Assembly (NCBI GenBank): GCA_021413735.1
Contig: JAIOPV010000269.1
Coordinates: 1-35,677, forward strand
Length of the DNA stretch: 35,677 bases
Reading direction: 5' to 3'
Origin: Planctomycetota bacterium
GTDB taxonomy: Bacteria; Planctomycetota; Planctomycetia; Gemmatales; Gemmataceae
Positions within the stretch are counted from its first letter, which is position 1. Each line of letters opens with the position of its first letter. The notes under the pieces were generated by a model that saw only the letters and a list, made by a program, of their open reading frames with translations, was not told the DNA's origin and did not search any database. The position numbers and the translations under genes were made by a program. Positions 16,806-24,794 of the stretch are shown here, in pieces.

Positions 16806-18623
16806 ATGAGCGCGGAAGCAACGGAACTCGACGCACCGGCATGGGTCGTGGCGGTCTTCGATCAATTCGAGAAGGCAGGCTTGTTCGACGAATTCGCGGT
16901 CGCAGGGCACATCTCGGAAGCTGCCAAAAGGGTCGAATCTCCAACTGACGAAGAGAAGAAGGCAGCCGACGCGGAGCGGTGGGCTTTCAGCTTCCACCCA
17001 CAGGACACGGGCGAACTGAGCGAGTGGAAGACCCACTTCGGCCCAGCGTTCGTGAGCGGTGACTTCCGCAACCCCGACATCGCGTGGATCGACAAGCCGG
17101 TTCTGAAATACTGGGGAAAGCGGATGGCTGCCGTCACGCACCCGCTGCTCCGTGCCCGGTACGCCGATCTGGTTTGGGACTTATCGAAGCGGGCGTGTGA
17201 TGCGAAACCGCCCATCGAGGCAGCCCGGATCGCCATCGACGGGTATGTCGCCGCCTCCCGCCTGGCCGACAAGCAAACCGACCTGCAGGCTGCCGACCGC
17301 TTGCAGCGCGGGATGAAGTTAGCGGTGAGCATCGGCGACACGGCAAGGTCGGAACAGGCTCGCGACGCTTTGGTCGAACTCTTCACCCGCGTGAACGAGA
17401 CCTGGGGCTGGGTGACGCTGTTCGACGTGTTCGAGGACTCACCGAAGATCAAACTGACCGACACGCAGAGCGATGCGGTGACCGCCGGACTCGAAGCCCA
17501 TGTCACCAAGGTCGCTGAGAAACCGGAGGGCATCGACCCGAATGGCTCGCTCCACGTCGCCGCCCGACTCGTGAGGCACTATCAGCGATTGACCCGCCAG
17601 CCCGACGCTGACAGGGTGGTGATTGCCTGCGCCCAAGCGGCCGAGCGTTTTGCCGCAACGGCCGATCATACCCGAGCGCACTTCTGGCTCGACCAGGTCT
17701 TCAGGTTCTACCGGATCAACGGACTCGACGCCGAGGCCGAACGGGTGCAACTGGAAGCGCGGAGGCGGGGCGAGCTTGCCAGGGGCGAAGCCCAGGCCGT
17801 GTCCGCAAAAGTGGAAGTTCCGCCCGAGGAGTTGGAGAAGTTCCTGAACGAGTTGACCGACGGTGGCCTCGATACCGCGCTGCAAACTATCGCCGGACAC
17901 TACGTCCCTCGTTTGGACACGCTGCGTGACCGGCTCAAGCGGTTCCGCAAAGAGTACCCGATGGCGACGATGTGGCCGATCGCCAAGATGGCCGAAGGCC
18001 AGCTGGTGGCACAGATCGGCTCTGTCGATACCGATCCAGAAGGCGCACTGCTGAACGCGGTCGCCGACGAAATTCGCCACGGGAAAATATTTCTGGAGAA
18101 GACGTTCGACCGGTTGCGGGAGCGGTACTCCGTGACTGCCGAGCAGATCGTCGACTTCCTGTTCGAGTCGGTGGCCTTCACCGTGGGGTTCCGGAGCATC
18201 ATCCACCAGGGTGTCGAGGCGTATCTGGCCGGCGACCACCCGAAGGCGATCAGCTTGCTCGTACCGCAGTTCGAAAACGGCCTCCGCTTCCTTCTGCCCC
18301 TGCTCGGCCGTCCGCCGAACAAGGCGAAACGGGGCGACCAGCCGGGGATGACCGAGAAGACGTTGACCGACATCCTCGAACACGAACCCGTCATCAAGGA
18401 GAAGTTCGGGGAGGACGCCCATCTCTACATGCTCGCGTTCCTTGCCGACGCGCGGGGTTTGAACATCCGCAACCGGATGTGCCACGGGCTGATGATGGAA
18501 GAGGACTTCAACCGCTGGGTGAGCGACCGCGTGCTGCACACGATGCTGATGCTAGGGATATGCAGGCGGAAGAAGCCGGAGCCGCAGGCTTCCGATCCAG
18601 CCGAAGGTGGTGCCGCGACATGA
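16806..18623 (+). CDS. DUF4209 protein with HEPN-like RNxxxH motif
   Basis: A 605-residue soluble, mostly helical protein. The C-terminal region (about 455-590) matches DUF4209: FRSIIHQGVEAYLAGDHPKAISLLVPQFENGLR, then MTEKTLTDILEHEP, FGED, and RGLNIRNRMCHGLM. RNRMCH (Arg555-His560) has the R-N-x3-H form of HEPN ribonucleases, so an RNA-cutting toxin or effector role is a reasonable inference. The first 450 residues are a helical repeat-like region, possibly a sensor. A GGGGAG site precedes the ATG. Its stop overlaps the next gene's start by 4 bp (ATGA, 18620-18623). It converges on the ABC-type operon. DUF4209 proteins have no settled function; defence is inferred from motif and setting. Confidence 0.82.
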   Translation: MSAEATELDAPAWVVAVFDQFEKAGLFDEFAVAGHISEAAKRVESPTDEEKKAADAERWAFSFHPQDTGELSEWKTHFGPAFVSGDFRNPDIAWIDKPVLKYWGKRMAAVTHPLLRARYADLVWDLSKRACDAKPPIEAARIAIDGYVAASRLADKQTDLQAADRLQRGMKLAVSIGDTARSEQARDALVELFTRVNETWGWVTLFDVFEDSPKIKLTDTQSDAVTAGLEAHVTKVAEKPEGIDPNGSLHVAARLVRHYQRLTRQPDADRVVIACAQAAERFAATADHTRAHFWLDQVFRFYRINGLDAEAERVQLEARRRGELARGEAQAVSAKVEVPPEELEKFLNELTDGGLDTALQTIAGHYVPRLDTLRDRLKRFRKEYPMATMWPIAKMAEGQLVAQIGSVDTDPEGALLNAVADEIRHGKIFLEKTFDRLRERYSVTAEQIVDFLFESVAFTVGFRSIIHQGVEAYLAGDHPKAISLLVPQFENGLRFLLPLLGRPPNKAKRGDQPGMTEKTLTDILEHEPVIKEKFGEDAHLYMLAFLADARGLNIRNRMCHGLMMEEDFNRWVSDRVLHTMLMLGICRRKKPEPQASDPAEGGAAT

Positions 18624-19016
18624 GCCTCTGGAGTTGGTGCCGTTTGACGATCACGGCACTCCGGAACAAGTTGTGCCCTCGGAAGTGGGCCGAGAAAATG
18701 AACGCCGTCACCGAGTATTTGCACAGGGACGTGCTCAGCACCCTGCAAACCATTGCTCCCGAACGCAAGGATCGCCTTCGGGCCGAGTTCGATCGGTTTG
18801 ACATCCGCTTCGTGTTTGACACGGACGCCCAGCGAATCCGGTTCGCTGCCTTCGCAGTTCGAGTGCGTGGCGTGTGGACTGAAGATCTCCAACTACGCGC
18901 AGCTTGCGGTCTGCGGACTCGGGGAGCCGTACACCTCGACGTGGGTGTACGACGCGGCAGAGTATTACGCCGACGCGATGCGGGAGTACGAGGACGACAA
19001 CAACGAGAACTTCTGA
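18620..19016 (+). pseudogene. Small zinc-finger partner of the DUF4209 gene, frame broken
   Basis: From the ATG at 18620, overlapping the previous stop, the frame reads MSLWSWCRLTITALRN ... EFDRFDIRFVFDTDAQRIR, plausible protein. It then turns into Arg-rich nonsense, while the +1 frame picks up FECVACGLKISNYAQLAVCGLG ... YDAAEYYADAMREYEDDNNENF and stops at 19016. The second part has a CxxC knuckle and an acidic tail, like a zinc-ribbon protein. One net frameshift is needed between about 18780 and 18865, giving about 131 residues. It may be a mutation, a sequencing error or a programmed shift; no obvious slippery run is seen. Not a named family. Confidence 0.6.
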
Positions 19017-19045
19017 CCCGCTGATTATCGCCCGGTCGGCTCGGG

Positions 19046-21304
19046 TCAGCCCGCCGCTTCACCGGGAATCATCTCCAGTAGAGCACGGACGTAAGCGGCG
19101 GTCGCCAACGCAACGTAGGGCTTCCAGGCGTCCGTCTGTGCGTCCTTGTTCCTGTTGTCGCAGTAGTCGCAGATGCCCCGCACGATGAGATACCCGGCCT
19201 TCTCGTACTCCCATGAAGCGTCGGCGATGCCTGATCCCTCCATCTCGACCGCCTTGATCTTGAACAGGTCTCTGAGCTTGTCGCGCTTGCGGTAGTCCCC
19301 CTGGACACAGTTCGCCGATGCGACCGAGCCGTGGAAAATGCGAGGCAGCGGCCCCGAGTACGGCGGGTGGGCCACCGTCTTCTCGTCTTTGTCGAGGACG
19401 ACATCTGACGAATCCGGGGGCTTCGTCAGGCACCGGAGGGCCAACCCTTCCCTGAAGTACCCCTCCCAGGGGCGTTTGCCCGTGAGCCGATCCTGCTCCA
19501 GAACCTGGACGGCCTCCAGCAAGCTGGCGCTGGGCGGCCTCGGCGCGTGCCGGTGGTCAAAAGCAGCCTGGGTTTGCTTTCCGAAGTCGTACTGGATCAC
19601 CCCCTGCCCGTTGGACACGACGATGTCGCCCAACCGGACGTGTTCGTCTGCCTTCTCCGGGTTCGGGACGCCGCCAGCGATGCCACACATGATAATCCGG
19701 TCGATGCTCGGGAAATCCGTCAGCAGCTTCGAGGCGCGGATCGCGGCCGAGTTGTTGCCCATCCTCATCGTCTGGGCCAAGACCACTTGATGCTCGCCCT
19801 CGCGAAGCGACGGGATCACGCCGAGCATATACTCGTGCCCGGCCCCCGCCCCCGGCGTGCGGTGTCGCTTCTCTCCCTTCAACATCACGCGAACCGCGTC
19901 GAACTCTTCCGGCAGCGCGGTAATGATCCCGACCCTCGGCAGCGACATTCCTCTTCCCTCCTTGCGTGTGGCCAAGCTCGACTGCGGGAGTAGGCCGACC
20001 CGCACAGCCCACTCCGACGCCCCCTTCTCGTCTTGCGCGACGACGATCATGTCGTCCACCAGCTCATCGGGGGTACGTTTCAACAAGTCGGCCAACGCCG
20101 CGAACTTTCCGTGCTTCGCTTCCGACAGACGATAGCCCGTGTTCCGTTCGGCCTCGGCCTCGGCTTCCTGGAGGGCCTTGAGGCCGTCCAAGACGGCATC
20201 CTCCTCGGGATGCAGGTGCCGGTAGTTAGCGACCACCTGTGCGAGGCTGTCCTTCCCGACCTTTCGGTGCAGCACGGGGCCGAGCCGCGGCTTCAGGAGC
20301 AGATCGGACAGGTTGCCCGTAGCCGCCAGTCTCTCCTGGCCCGGCATCGCCTGCGGCCTGTACCTGATGGCGGCGTAAGATCGTGCCAGGCAGGTGACAG
20401 CATCGTCGAACCACGTCCATCTCACCGCCCTCGCGACCTCTGCCGCGGCCGCGTCGAGAGCTTGCGCGATTCGTAGACTGTTCCGGGCGAACTGGACGGC
20501 GGCGGGGCTGCGGTTACCGCGGAACACCACCTCACCCAACCCGGTTACCCCGGCGCGGAGTCGCCCGGTCATGTCGGCGATGGCACCAGATGCCGCCTGC
20601 CGGTCAAGTTCCAGCGCGTCGAACTGAAGGATGAGGTCGATCAACAGTCCGCACATGGTTGCGTCGGGCCGCATCTCTTCGGCCGCCTCGGCGAGGGCGA
20701 ACTGCGCCCGCGCCTCACGCAGACGGTCGGTAAATTCGTCGGGGCGTGCGGCGAGAAGTGCGTCTCCGAAACGCAAAAGGGCGAGTTGCTGGAGCCCCTC
20801 GGCGCGGGCACCCGCGTCGCTGACTTCCGCGATCTTGGAAAGCTTGACTCGTAGCGCTTTGTCGTCTTCGCGGTCGCAGAGAAGGCCGATCACTTTGGCC
20901 CCGGCCACGAGCAGAGGTCTTGAGTCGTGGTCTTGGAGGCGAAGCAGGTATCGTTTCGCTCCCGCCCGGGCCGCTTCGTTGCGCAGACCGAGAAGCCCGA
21001 TCGCGCCGAGTAGGGACGGCGCGAGGAAGTGGTTCGCCCGGTCGCGCTCATAAGCCCGTTCCAGGCAGTCCACCGCAGCGATGTCGTCGTCGCCCGCCAC
21101 CCACACCAGCGCCGTCGCAGCGTCTGCGTGACTGAGGTCGGAACGGGCCAGGTCGAGTGCCTGAATCAGCGGCACCGCCGCGGCAGGATCGGGCCGCACC
21201 GACAGGGCCTGCGGGATCAACTCGTCCACCGCATCGTCGATGTCGTCGCCCGCCCCGTCCAGTCTGGCGGACCAGACCGACCAGTCGGGGATTGGTGATT
21301 TCAA
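19046..21304 (-). CDS. Helical sensor fused to nucleoside phosphorylase/nucleosidase effector
   Basis: A 752-residue protein, last gene of the three-gene operon. Residues 1-445 are helical, Ala/Leu rich, without a recognised family. Residues 453-752 form a phosphorylase-superfamily domain (PNP/UDP, MTA/SAH nucleosidase fold): VGIITALPEEFDAV at its start, IIMCGIAGGVP, RLGDIVVS, KAVEMEGSGIADAS (Glu687-Glu689, the ribose-binding EME) and VRGICDYCDNRNKDAQTDAWKPYVALATAAAYV-like end. This variant is common as a C-terminal or N-terminal effector in NLR-like and other immune proteins, where some members cleave ATP or other adenine nucleotides. The start is TTG at 21304, overlapping the ATPase stop (TTGA), with AAAGGAG 8 bases upstream. 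A strong internal site at 19957 could also express the enzyme domain alone. Confidence 0.82.
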   Translation of the reverse strand: MKSPIPDWSVWSARLDGAGDDIDDAVDELIPQALSVRPDPAAAVPLIQALDLARSDLSHADAATALVWVAGDDDIAAVDCLERAYERDRANHFLAPSLLGAIGLLGLRNEAARAGAKRYLLRLQDHDSRPLLVAGAKVIGLLCDREDDKALRVKLSKIAEVSDAGARAEGLQQLALLRFGDALLAARPDEFTDRLREARAQFALAEAAEEMRPDATMCGLLIDLILQFDALELDRQAASGAIADMTGRLRAGVTGLGEVVFRGNRSPAAVQFARNSLRIAQALDAAAAEVARAVRWTWFDDAVTCLARSYAAIRYRPQAMPGQERLAATGNLSDLLLKPRLGPVLHRKVGKDSLAQVVANYRHLHPEEDAVLDGLKALQEAEAEAERNTGYRLSEAKHGKFAALADLLKRTPDELVDDMIVVAQDEKGASEWAVRVGLLPQSSLATRKEGRGMSLPRVGIITALPEEFDAVRVMLKGEKRHRTPGAGAGHEYMLGVIPSLREGEHQVVLAQTMRMGNNSAAIRASKLLTDFPSIDRIIMCGIAGGVPNPEKADEHVRLGDIVVSNGQGVIQYDFGKQTQAAFDHRHAPRPPSASLLEAVQVLEQDRLTGKRPWEGYFREGLALRCLTKPPDSSDVVLDKDEKTVAHPPYSGPLPRIFHGSVASANCVQGDYRKRDKLRDLFKIKAVEMEGSGIADASWEYEKAGYLIVRGICDYCDNRNKDAQTDAWKPYVALATAAYVRALLEMIPGEAAG
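19946..19963 (-). promoter_or_regulatory. Strong internal ribosome binding site before the nucleosidase domain
   Basis: On the minus strand AAGGAGG (19963-19957) sits 8 bases before an in-frame ATG (19948-19946) that begins MSLPRVGIITALPEEF, exactly at the domain edge. It would yield a separate 300-residue nucleosidase. It is a better site than that of the annotated TTG start at 21304. Confidence 0.6.
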
Positions 21305-23385
21305 AAGGCGTACTCCTTTCCGGCGGTACCCTTCACCGCCGGCCCGTAGACCTTCGCCTTAATGGTTGCTTCTCTGAACTCCGGCCGCGCCGTACAGCAG
21401 ATGATCTGCACTTTGTCTCCGAACCCCTCGTCGATCTGCTTCAGCGCGAACGCAGAGGCCTTCAGGTCAGCCGGAACCATTTCGGGTCCGCCGAGTTGGT
21501 CGATGAGCAGGAACCCAGGGTGCCGGCCGAAGCCGACCTCGCAGCCGAGTTGCATCATCGCGAGGAACAGGGCGAGCTTGGCCCGGAACCGCTCGCCGGG
21601 GTTCATGATCTTGCTGAACGCGATGGGCTTGTCGCCCTTCGTCAGCCGGACGACGCCCATCGGTGAGCAGGTTACGCCGCCGATCTCATTGGCGCGCAGG
21701 GCGGATATGATCGGTTGGGCGAGCTCGTTCAGCCGACGCTGGATGGCCGCGTTCCTCTGGTCCGCTTCCCCTTTTAATATCTCCTGCACCTTGTCAATAA
21801 TCCGGGCTCTCGTCTCAGGATCGCCCCCGGTCTCCGATGGGCGGTTCAACGTCGACAACTCTTGATCGATGGCCCCGATTTGCCGGTTCAGGCTGCCGCG
21901 CCGCTCGTTTTCCTGACGGAGCGTGTCTGCCGTGATGCCGCCGGTGGGGGGCTTGCGTGCGGTCTCGGCCAGTTGCCTCGCGGCGGCGACCAGCAGGCGC
22001 ACATCGGCGATGTGGCGACTCACTTCTTCGTAGGTGGCCTGCAGCGCGTTCGCCTTCTCCTCGCACTGGACCGCAGCGGCCTCCAGGATTTCGGCTTCAT
22101 CTTCGGGTGCTTGTGGCACCTGTTTGGAGCACAAGCGGCACTTGTGAACCTTCTGCTCCCTCTCCACCGCAGTCTGCTCGATGCCCTGGGTGCAATGCGG
22201 GCAAAGCCGAACTTCGATCCCGGAGAGCTCGCAACTCAGCGCGATCTGCTCGCGGAGCCGGCGCGCGTTGGCCCTCTGCTGTCGGATCTGCGTCGTCAGG
22301 TTCTGAAGTTGTTCCTGAAGCAGCCGCTGATCCGCTTCCCTGGCGGCGAAAGCCGTCTCCGCTTCGACGATCTGCCGGGAGAGGTCGCCTCCGAGCAGCA
22401 CGGCAAGTCGCCGCTGTAAGTCGGCGTCCAACGTATCGATCTCTGTCTGCAGCCCCCGGCGCTGCCGCGTGAGTTCCGTGCGGCGTTGCGCAATCTTCTC
22501 GGCATCATCTGCCTTGGCCGAAGTGCTTTTTCGGATCGATGACGCCTCCATGCTCAGCCTGTTTAGCGGCTCCATGAGGTGGAGCCCGAGGAACGCCGAG
22601 AAAAGCAATTGCTCCTGATTCGCGACGCCGGGATCCGGTCGGCAGAGCAGGTAGGTGTGGTTGTCGTCGGGGATCCGTAGCGCCTGGAAGAACGTCCGCC
22701 AACTAGCCCAGCACTCCGACGACCGGCCGTCCCCTGAGCGGTGGGCCATATTCCAGCCCAGTGAAGCGAGGCAGAACTCGTGGACGAAAAATTCCTTGAG
22801 CCCGGACTGGATCTCCTCCGACCCCTTGTTGTAAAAGCCGAGGGACAATTCGGTCGCCGGGACATCCTCGATGCGGCACTCCTTCTTTCCTGGCACGAGC
22901 ACGCCATGCAGCCCGTCTTCCCGGCGGGCGAGCAGGATGGTGTACTCGCGTTCGTCGAGCGTGAACTGGAGCCAAATCTCGGAGATCCACTCCCGCACGT
23001 CAGAGTCGTATTCCTCGTCGTCGCCGGTCAGCGCGAACTTGATCGTCTTGAGGACGGACGACTTGCCGACCAGGTTGTCCTCGATGAGGATCACGTTGAC
23101 GCCGGTGCCGAACTTCTGGTCGTAGTTGATGGCGGAGGGCTTTTGACCCGTCGGCTTCTTCGTGCCCGTGAACCGCAACCGCCGGACAACGAGCCGGGGC
23201 ACTCGCCGCGCCGGTCGAAGCTTGCCCAGGTCGAGACTCGCCACAACGGTTCGGACGTCGTCGCGCGATATGTCCTCCCTCGCCCGGGCGCTGAATTTAG
23301 CGTGCGCGCGGTCGGTAATGTCGTCGGCGTTGAGTGGCGGATGAGCTGTGGGGAGTTCTGACTTATCCGGGGGTTTCTTGGCCAA
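21301..23385 (-). CDS. Rad50/SMC-like ATPase of a candidate ABC-three-component system
   Basis: A 694-residue coiled-coil ATPase. After a charged leader, strand LVVRRLRFTG leads into VNVILIEDNLVGKSSVLKTI, a Walker A with GKSS (Gly107-Ser109). A long helical middle (about 270-550) carries two CxxC pairs, Cys395/Cys398 and Cys416/Cys419, forming a zinc ribbon or hook-like tip. The C-terminal half has an ABC-like signature region NPGERFRAKLALFLAM (595-610) and Walker B FLLIDQLGGPE (625-635), where Gln630 stands where the catalytic Glu is usual. Such ATPases pair with a middle component and an effector in ABC-3C conflict systems. The start is TTG at 23385 with GGAGG 6 bases upstream. It overlaps the upstream gene by 23 bp and the downstream gene by 4 bp. 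Confidence 0.8.
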   Translation of the reverse strand: MAKKPPDKSELPTAHPPLNADDITDRAHAKFSARAREDISRDDVRTVVASLDLGKLRPARRVPRLVVRRLRFTGTKKPTGQKPSAINYDQKFGTGVNVILIEDNLVGKSSVLKTIKFALTGDDEEYDSDVREWISEIWLQFTLDEREYTILLARREDGLHGVLVPGKKECRIEDVPATELSLGFYNKGSEEIQSGLKEFFVHEFCLASLGWNMAHRSGDGRSSECWASWRTFFQALRIPDDNHTYLLCRPDPGVANQEQLLFSAFLGLHLMEPLNRLSMEASSIRKSTSAKADDAEKIAQRRTELTRQRRGLQTEIDTLDADLQRRLAVLLGGDLSRQIVEAETAFAAREADQRLLQEQLQNLTTQIRQQRANARRLREQIALSCELSGIEVRLCPHCTQGIEQTAVEREQKVHKCRLCSKQVPQAPEDEAEILEAAAVQCEEKANALQATYEEVSRHIADVRLLVAAARQLAETARKPPTGGITADTLRQENERRGSLNRQIGAIDQELSTLNRPSETGGDPETRARIIDKVQEILKGEADQRNAAIQRRLNELAQPIISALRANEIGGVTCSPMGVVRLTKGDKPIAFSKIMNPGERFRAKLALFLAMMQLGCEVGFGRHPGFLLIDQLGGPEMVPADLKASAFALKQIDEGFGDKVQIICCTARPEFREATIKAKVYGPAVKGTAGKEYAF

Positions 23386-24097
23386 TCACCACCTCCAAAG
23401 GCTCGGCGAAAACGTCCTGGAAGTTCTGCCTGATCTCCTCCACGGTGAGATCCGGGATCAACTCGCTGATCTGGGCGAGGCGATACCGTTCGTGGCGATA
23501 CTGCCGAGACTTGATGTCGGATGCGCTCAGGTGCCCCATGTAGCGGTGGATCTCGTCGATGCGCCTCGCGTACCAAGCGGCGTGCTCCAGTTTGTTGCGG
23601 AGCCGGTCGGCGACGGCGGCGCCTTGCTTGGTAAGGAAGTAGTGCTTCCACGGGGCGGCTTGCCCCCTCAACTCGAACTTGGTGTAAACCAGCCGCCTGG
23701 AGAGCCACCATGCCTCGACGTCGTCGAGCCGTTCGTACGCGCCGCGCCAGAACTTGCGGAACGGTATGGTCTGGAGCTCGGGCTCCTGGTCTTCGAGGAT
23801 GCGGCGGATCGTGGCCTTAACCTCTTCGGCGTCGGAGGCTGATTCGTCACCGGCGTAGTGCAACTCCGTCAGTTCGTACACGAAGTAAGCCGGGTACCGG
23901 AGCAGGAAATCAAGCTTCTGGAGGTAATACTCGGAAGCGAAGTGCATCTCAAAGGGATCGGCGGGAAGGCACGGCAAGCTCCACGTCGCGGCATCGGCAG
24001 GGCGCGCGAAGCGAGCGAGGACGAGCAGCAAGCGCGCTGCATCGACCTCCACCCACCCTTGCGACCGCATCCCATGCACGAACTGTGGGGCGATCAC
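23363..24097 (-). CDS. Candidate ABC-3C middle component (helical, winged-helix)
   Basis: A 244-residue protein, first gene of the operon. It resembles middle components of ABC-three-component systems: an N-terminal helical part (LLLVLARFARPADAATWSLPCL), the stretch EYYLQKLDFLLRYPAYFVYELTEL, and FRKFWRGAYERLDDVEAWWLSRRLV followed by YFLTKQGAAVADRL, which reads as a winged helix ending in the LTxxG turn. Such proteins are thought to link ATPase and effector. The frame opens at 24202, but GTG at 24097 has AGGGAGG 5 bases upstream, and a TATATTAT tract near 24139-24146 could be its -10 region. The family call comes from remembered sequence pattern only and needs a profile search. Confidence 0.6.
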   Translation of the reverse strand: MIAPQFVHGMRSQGWVEVDAARLLLVLARFARPADAATWSLPCLPADPFEMHFASEYYLQKLDFLLRYPAYFVYELTELHYAGDESASDAEEVKATIRRILEDQEPELQTIPFRKFWRGAYERLDDVEAWWLSRRLVYTKFELRGQAAPWKHYFLTKQGAAVADRLRNKLEHAAWYARRIDEIHRYMGHLSASDIKSRQYRHERYRLAQISELIPDLTVEEIRQNFQDVFAEPLEVVIGQETPG

Positions 24098-24102
24098 CGT
24101 CA

Positions 24103-24109
24103 CCTCCCT
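24103..24109 (-). promoter_or_regulatory. Ribosome binding site deciding the operon's first start
   Basis: Minus strand AGGGAGG lies 5 bases before GTG 24097. The longer frame to GTG 24202 would run through the AT-rich likely promoter and lacks a comparable site. Confidence 0.65.
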
Positions 24110-24250
24110 CGTGTCTACAAGCCTTTGGTTAACTTGATAATATAGCGATGGCGACAGTGTCGGCCAGTCTGGACGCGGGTACACAAGTGATCGTGGGAGC
24201 ACAGGCCGTTTTGATCCAGTTCGATACGATCATCGTTTGGAAGCAGGGCG

Positions 24251-24568
24251 ACCGAGGAACACCACCGCTATGTTCGTGAGGATCTCAAGGTGCGGTCTAC
24301 GGTGATCCCGCTCAATCGTCGTGGAGGCGGGCGGAAGTGGCCCAAGACCACATATCGACGTCAGATGGTCAAGCGGTTTCGGAAGAAGCCCCGTGGTAGT
24401 CGGCACCAGCGAGTCTACGGCCAACGGTGGCAAGCGGAATCCGCATTCAGCCGACACAAACGCCGACTTGGCAGCTCACTCGGAGGTCGTTCCGATGCTT
24501 CCCGCGAGCGAGAATGTCGTCTCCGAGTGTTGACCCACAACATCATGCTGCTCGCTGCAACTGAATAA
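24251..24568 (+). pseudogene. DDE transposase C-terminal remnant
   Basis: The frame from about 24251 reads HHRYVREDLKVRSTVIPL ... RHQRVYGQRWQAESAFSRHKRRLGSSLGGRSDASRERECRLRVLTHNIMLL, the final part of an IS5/IS4-type DDE transposase including the YxxRWxxES segment with the catalytic Glu. The N-terminal two thirds, with the two Asp, are absent: an in-frame stop lies at 24212 and no inverted repeat end was found. It marks the right edge of the island. Confidence 0.75.
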
Positions 24569-24794
24569 ATGGTTTCAACAGAGCATGATACGCTCTCAAC
24601 ACCGAATCGCGGCAGACGTCTCAACTCTCTGTTCCTGCACCCACTCGAATGGGTCGAGGGTGATTCCCTGGTGTGGTCGGAGTGGGGAGACCGTTGTGGC
24701 AACGAGTCGAACTCGGCTCCAGCGAACGGATAACCAACGGATGGAAACCACGATGCAAATGCAGAACGATATCGCCTCGGAGCGTCGGTGACGC

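Noticed and set aside
17439-18539. 366-residue open frame antisense to the DUF4209 gene
   Set aside because: The DUF4209 signature and RNxxxH motif are on the plus strand; the antisense frame is low in any domain signal.
19015-19047. GACCCG...CGGGTC dyad between the convergent zinc-finger and nucleosidase genes
   Set aside because: Only 6-bp arms with a 21-base loop, below what I would call a terminator.
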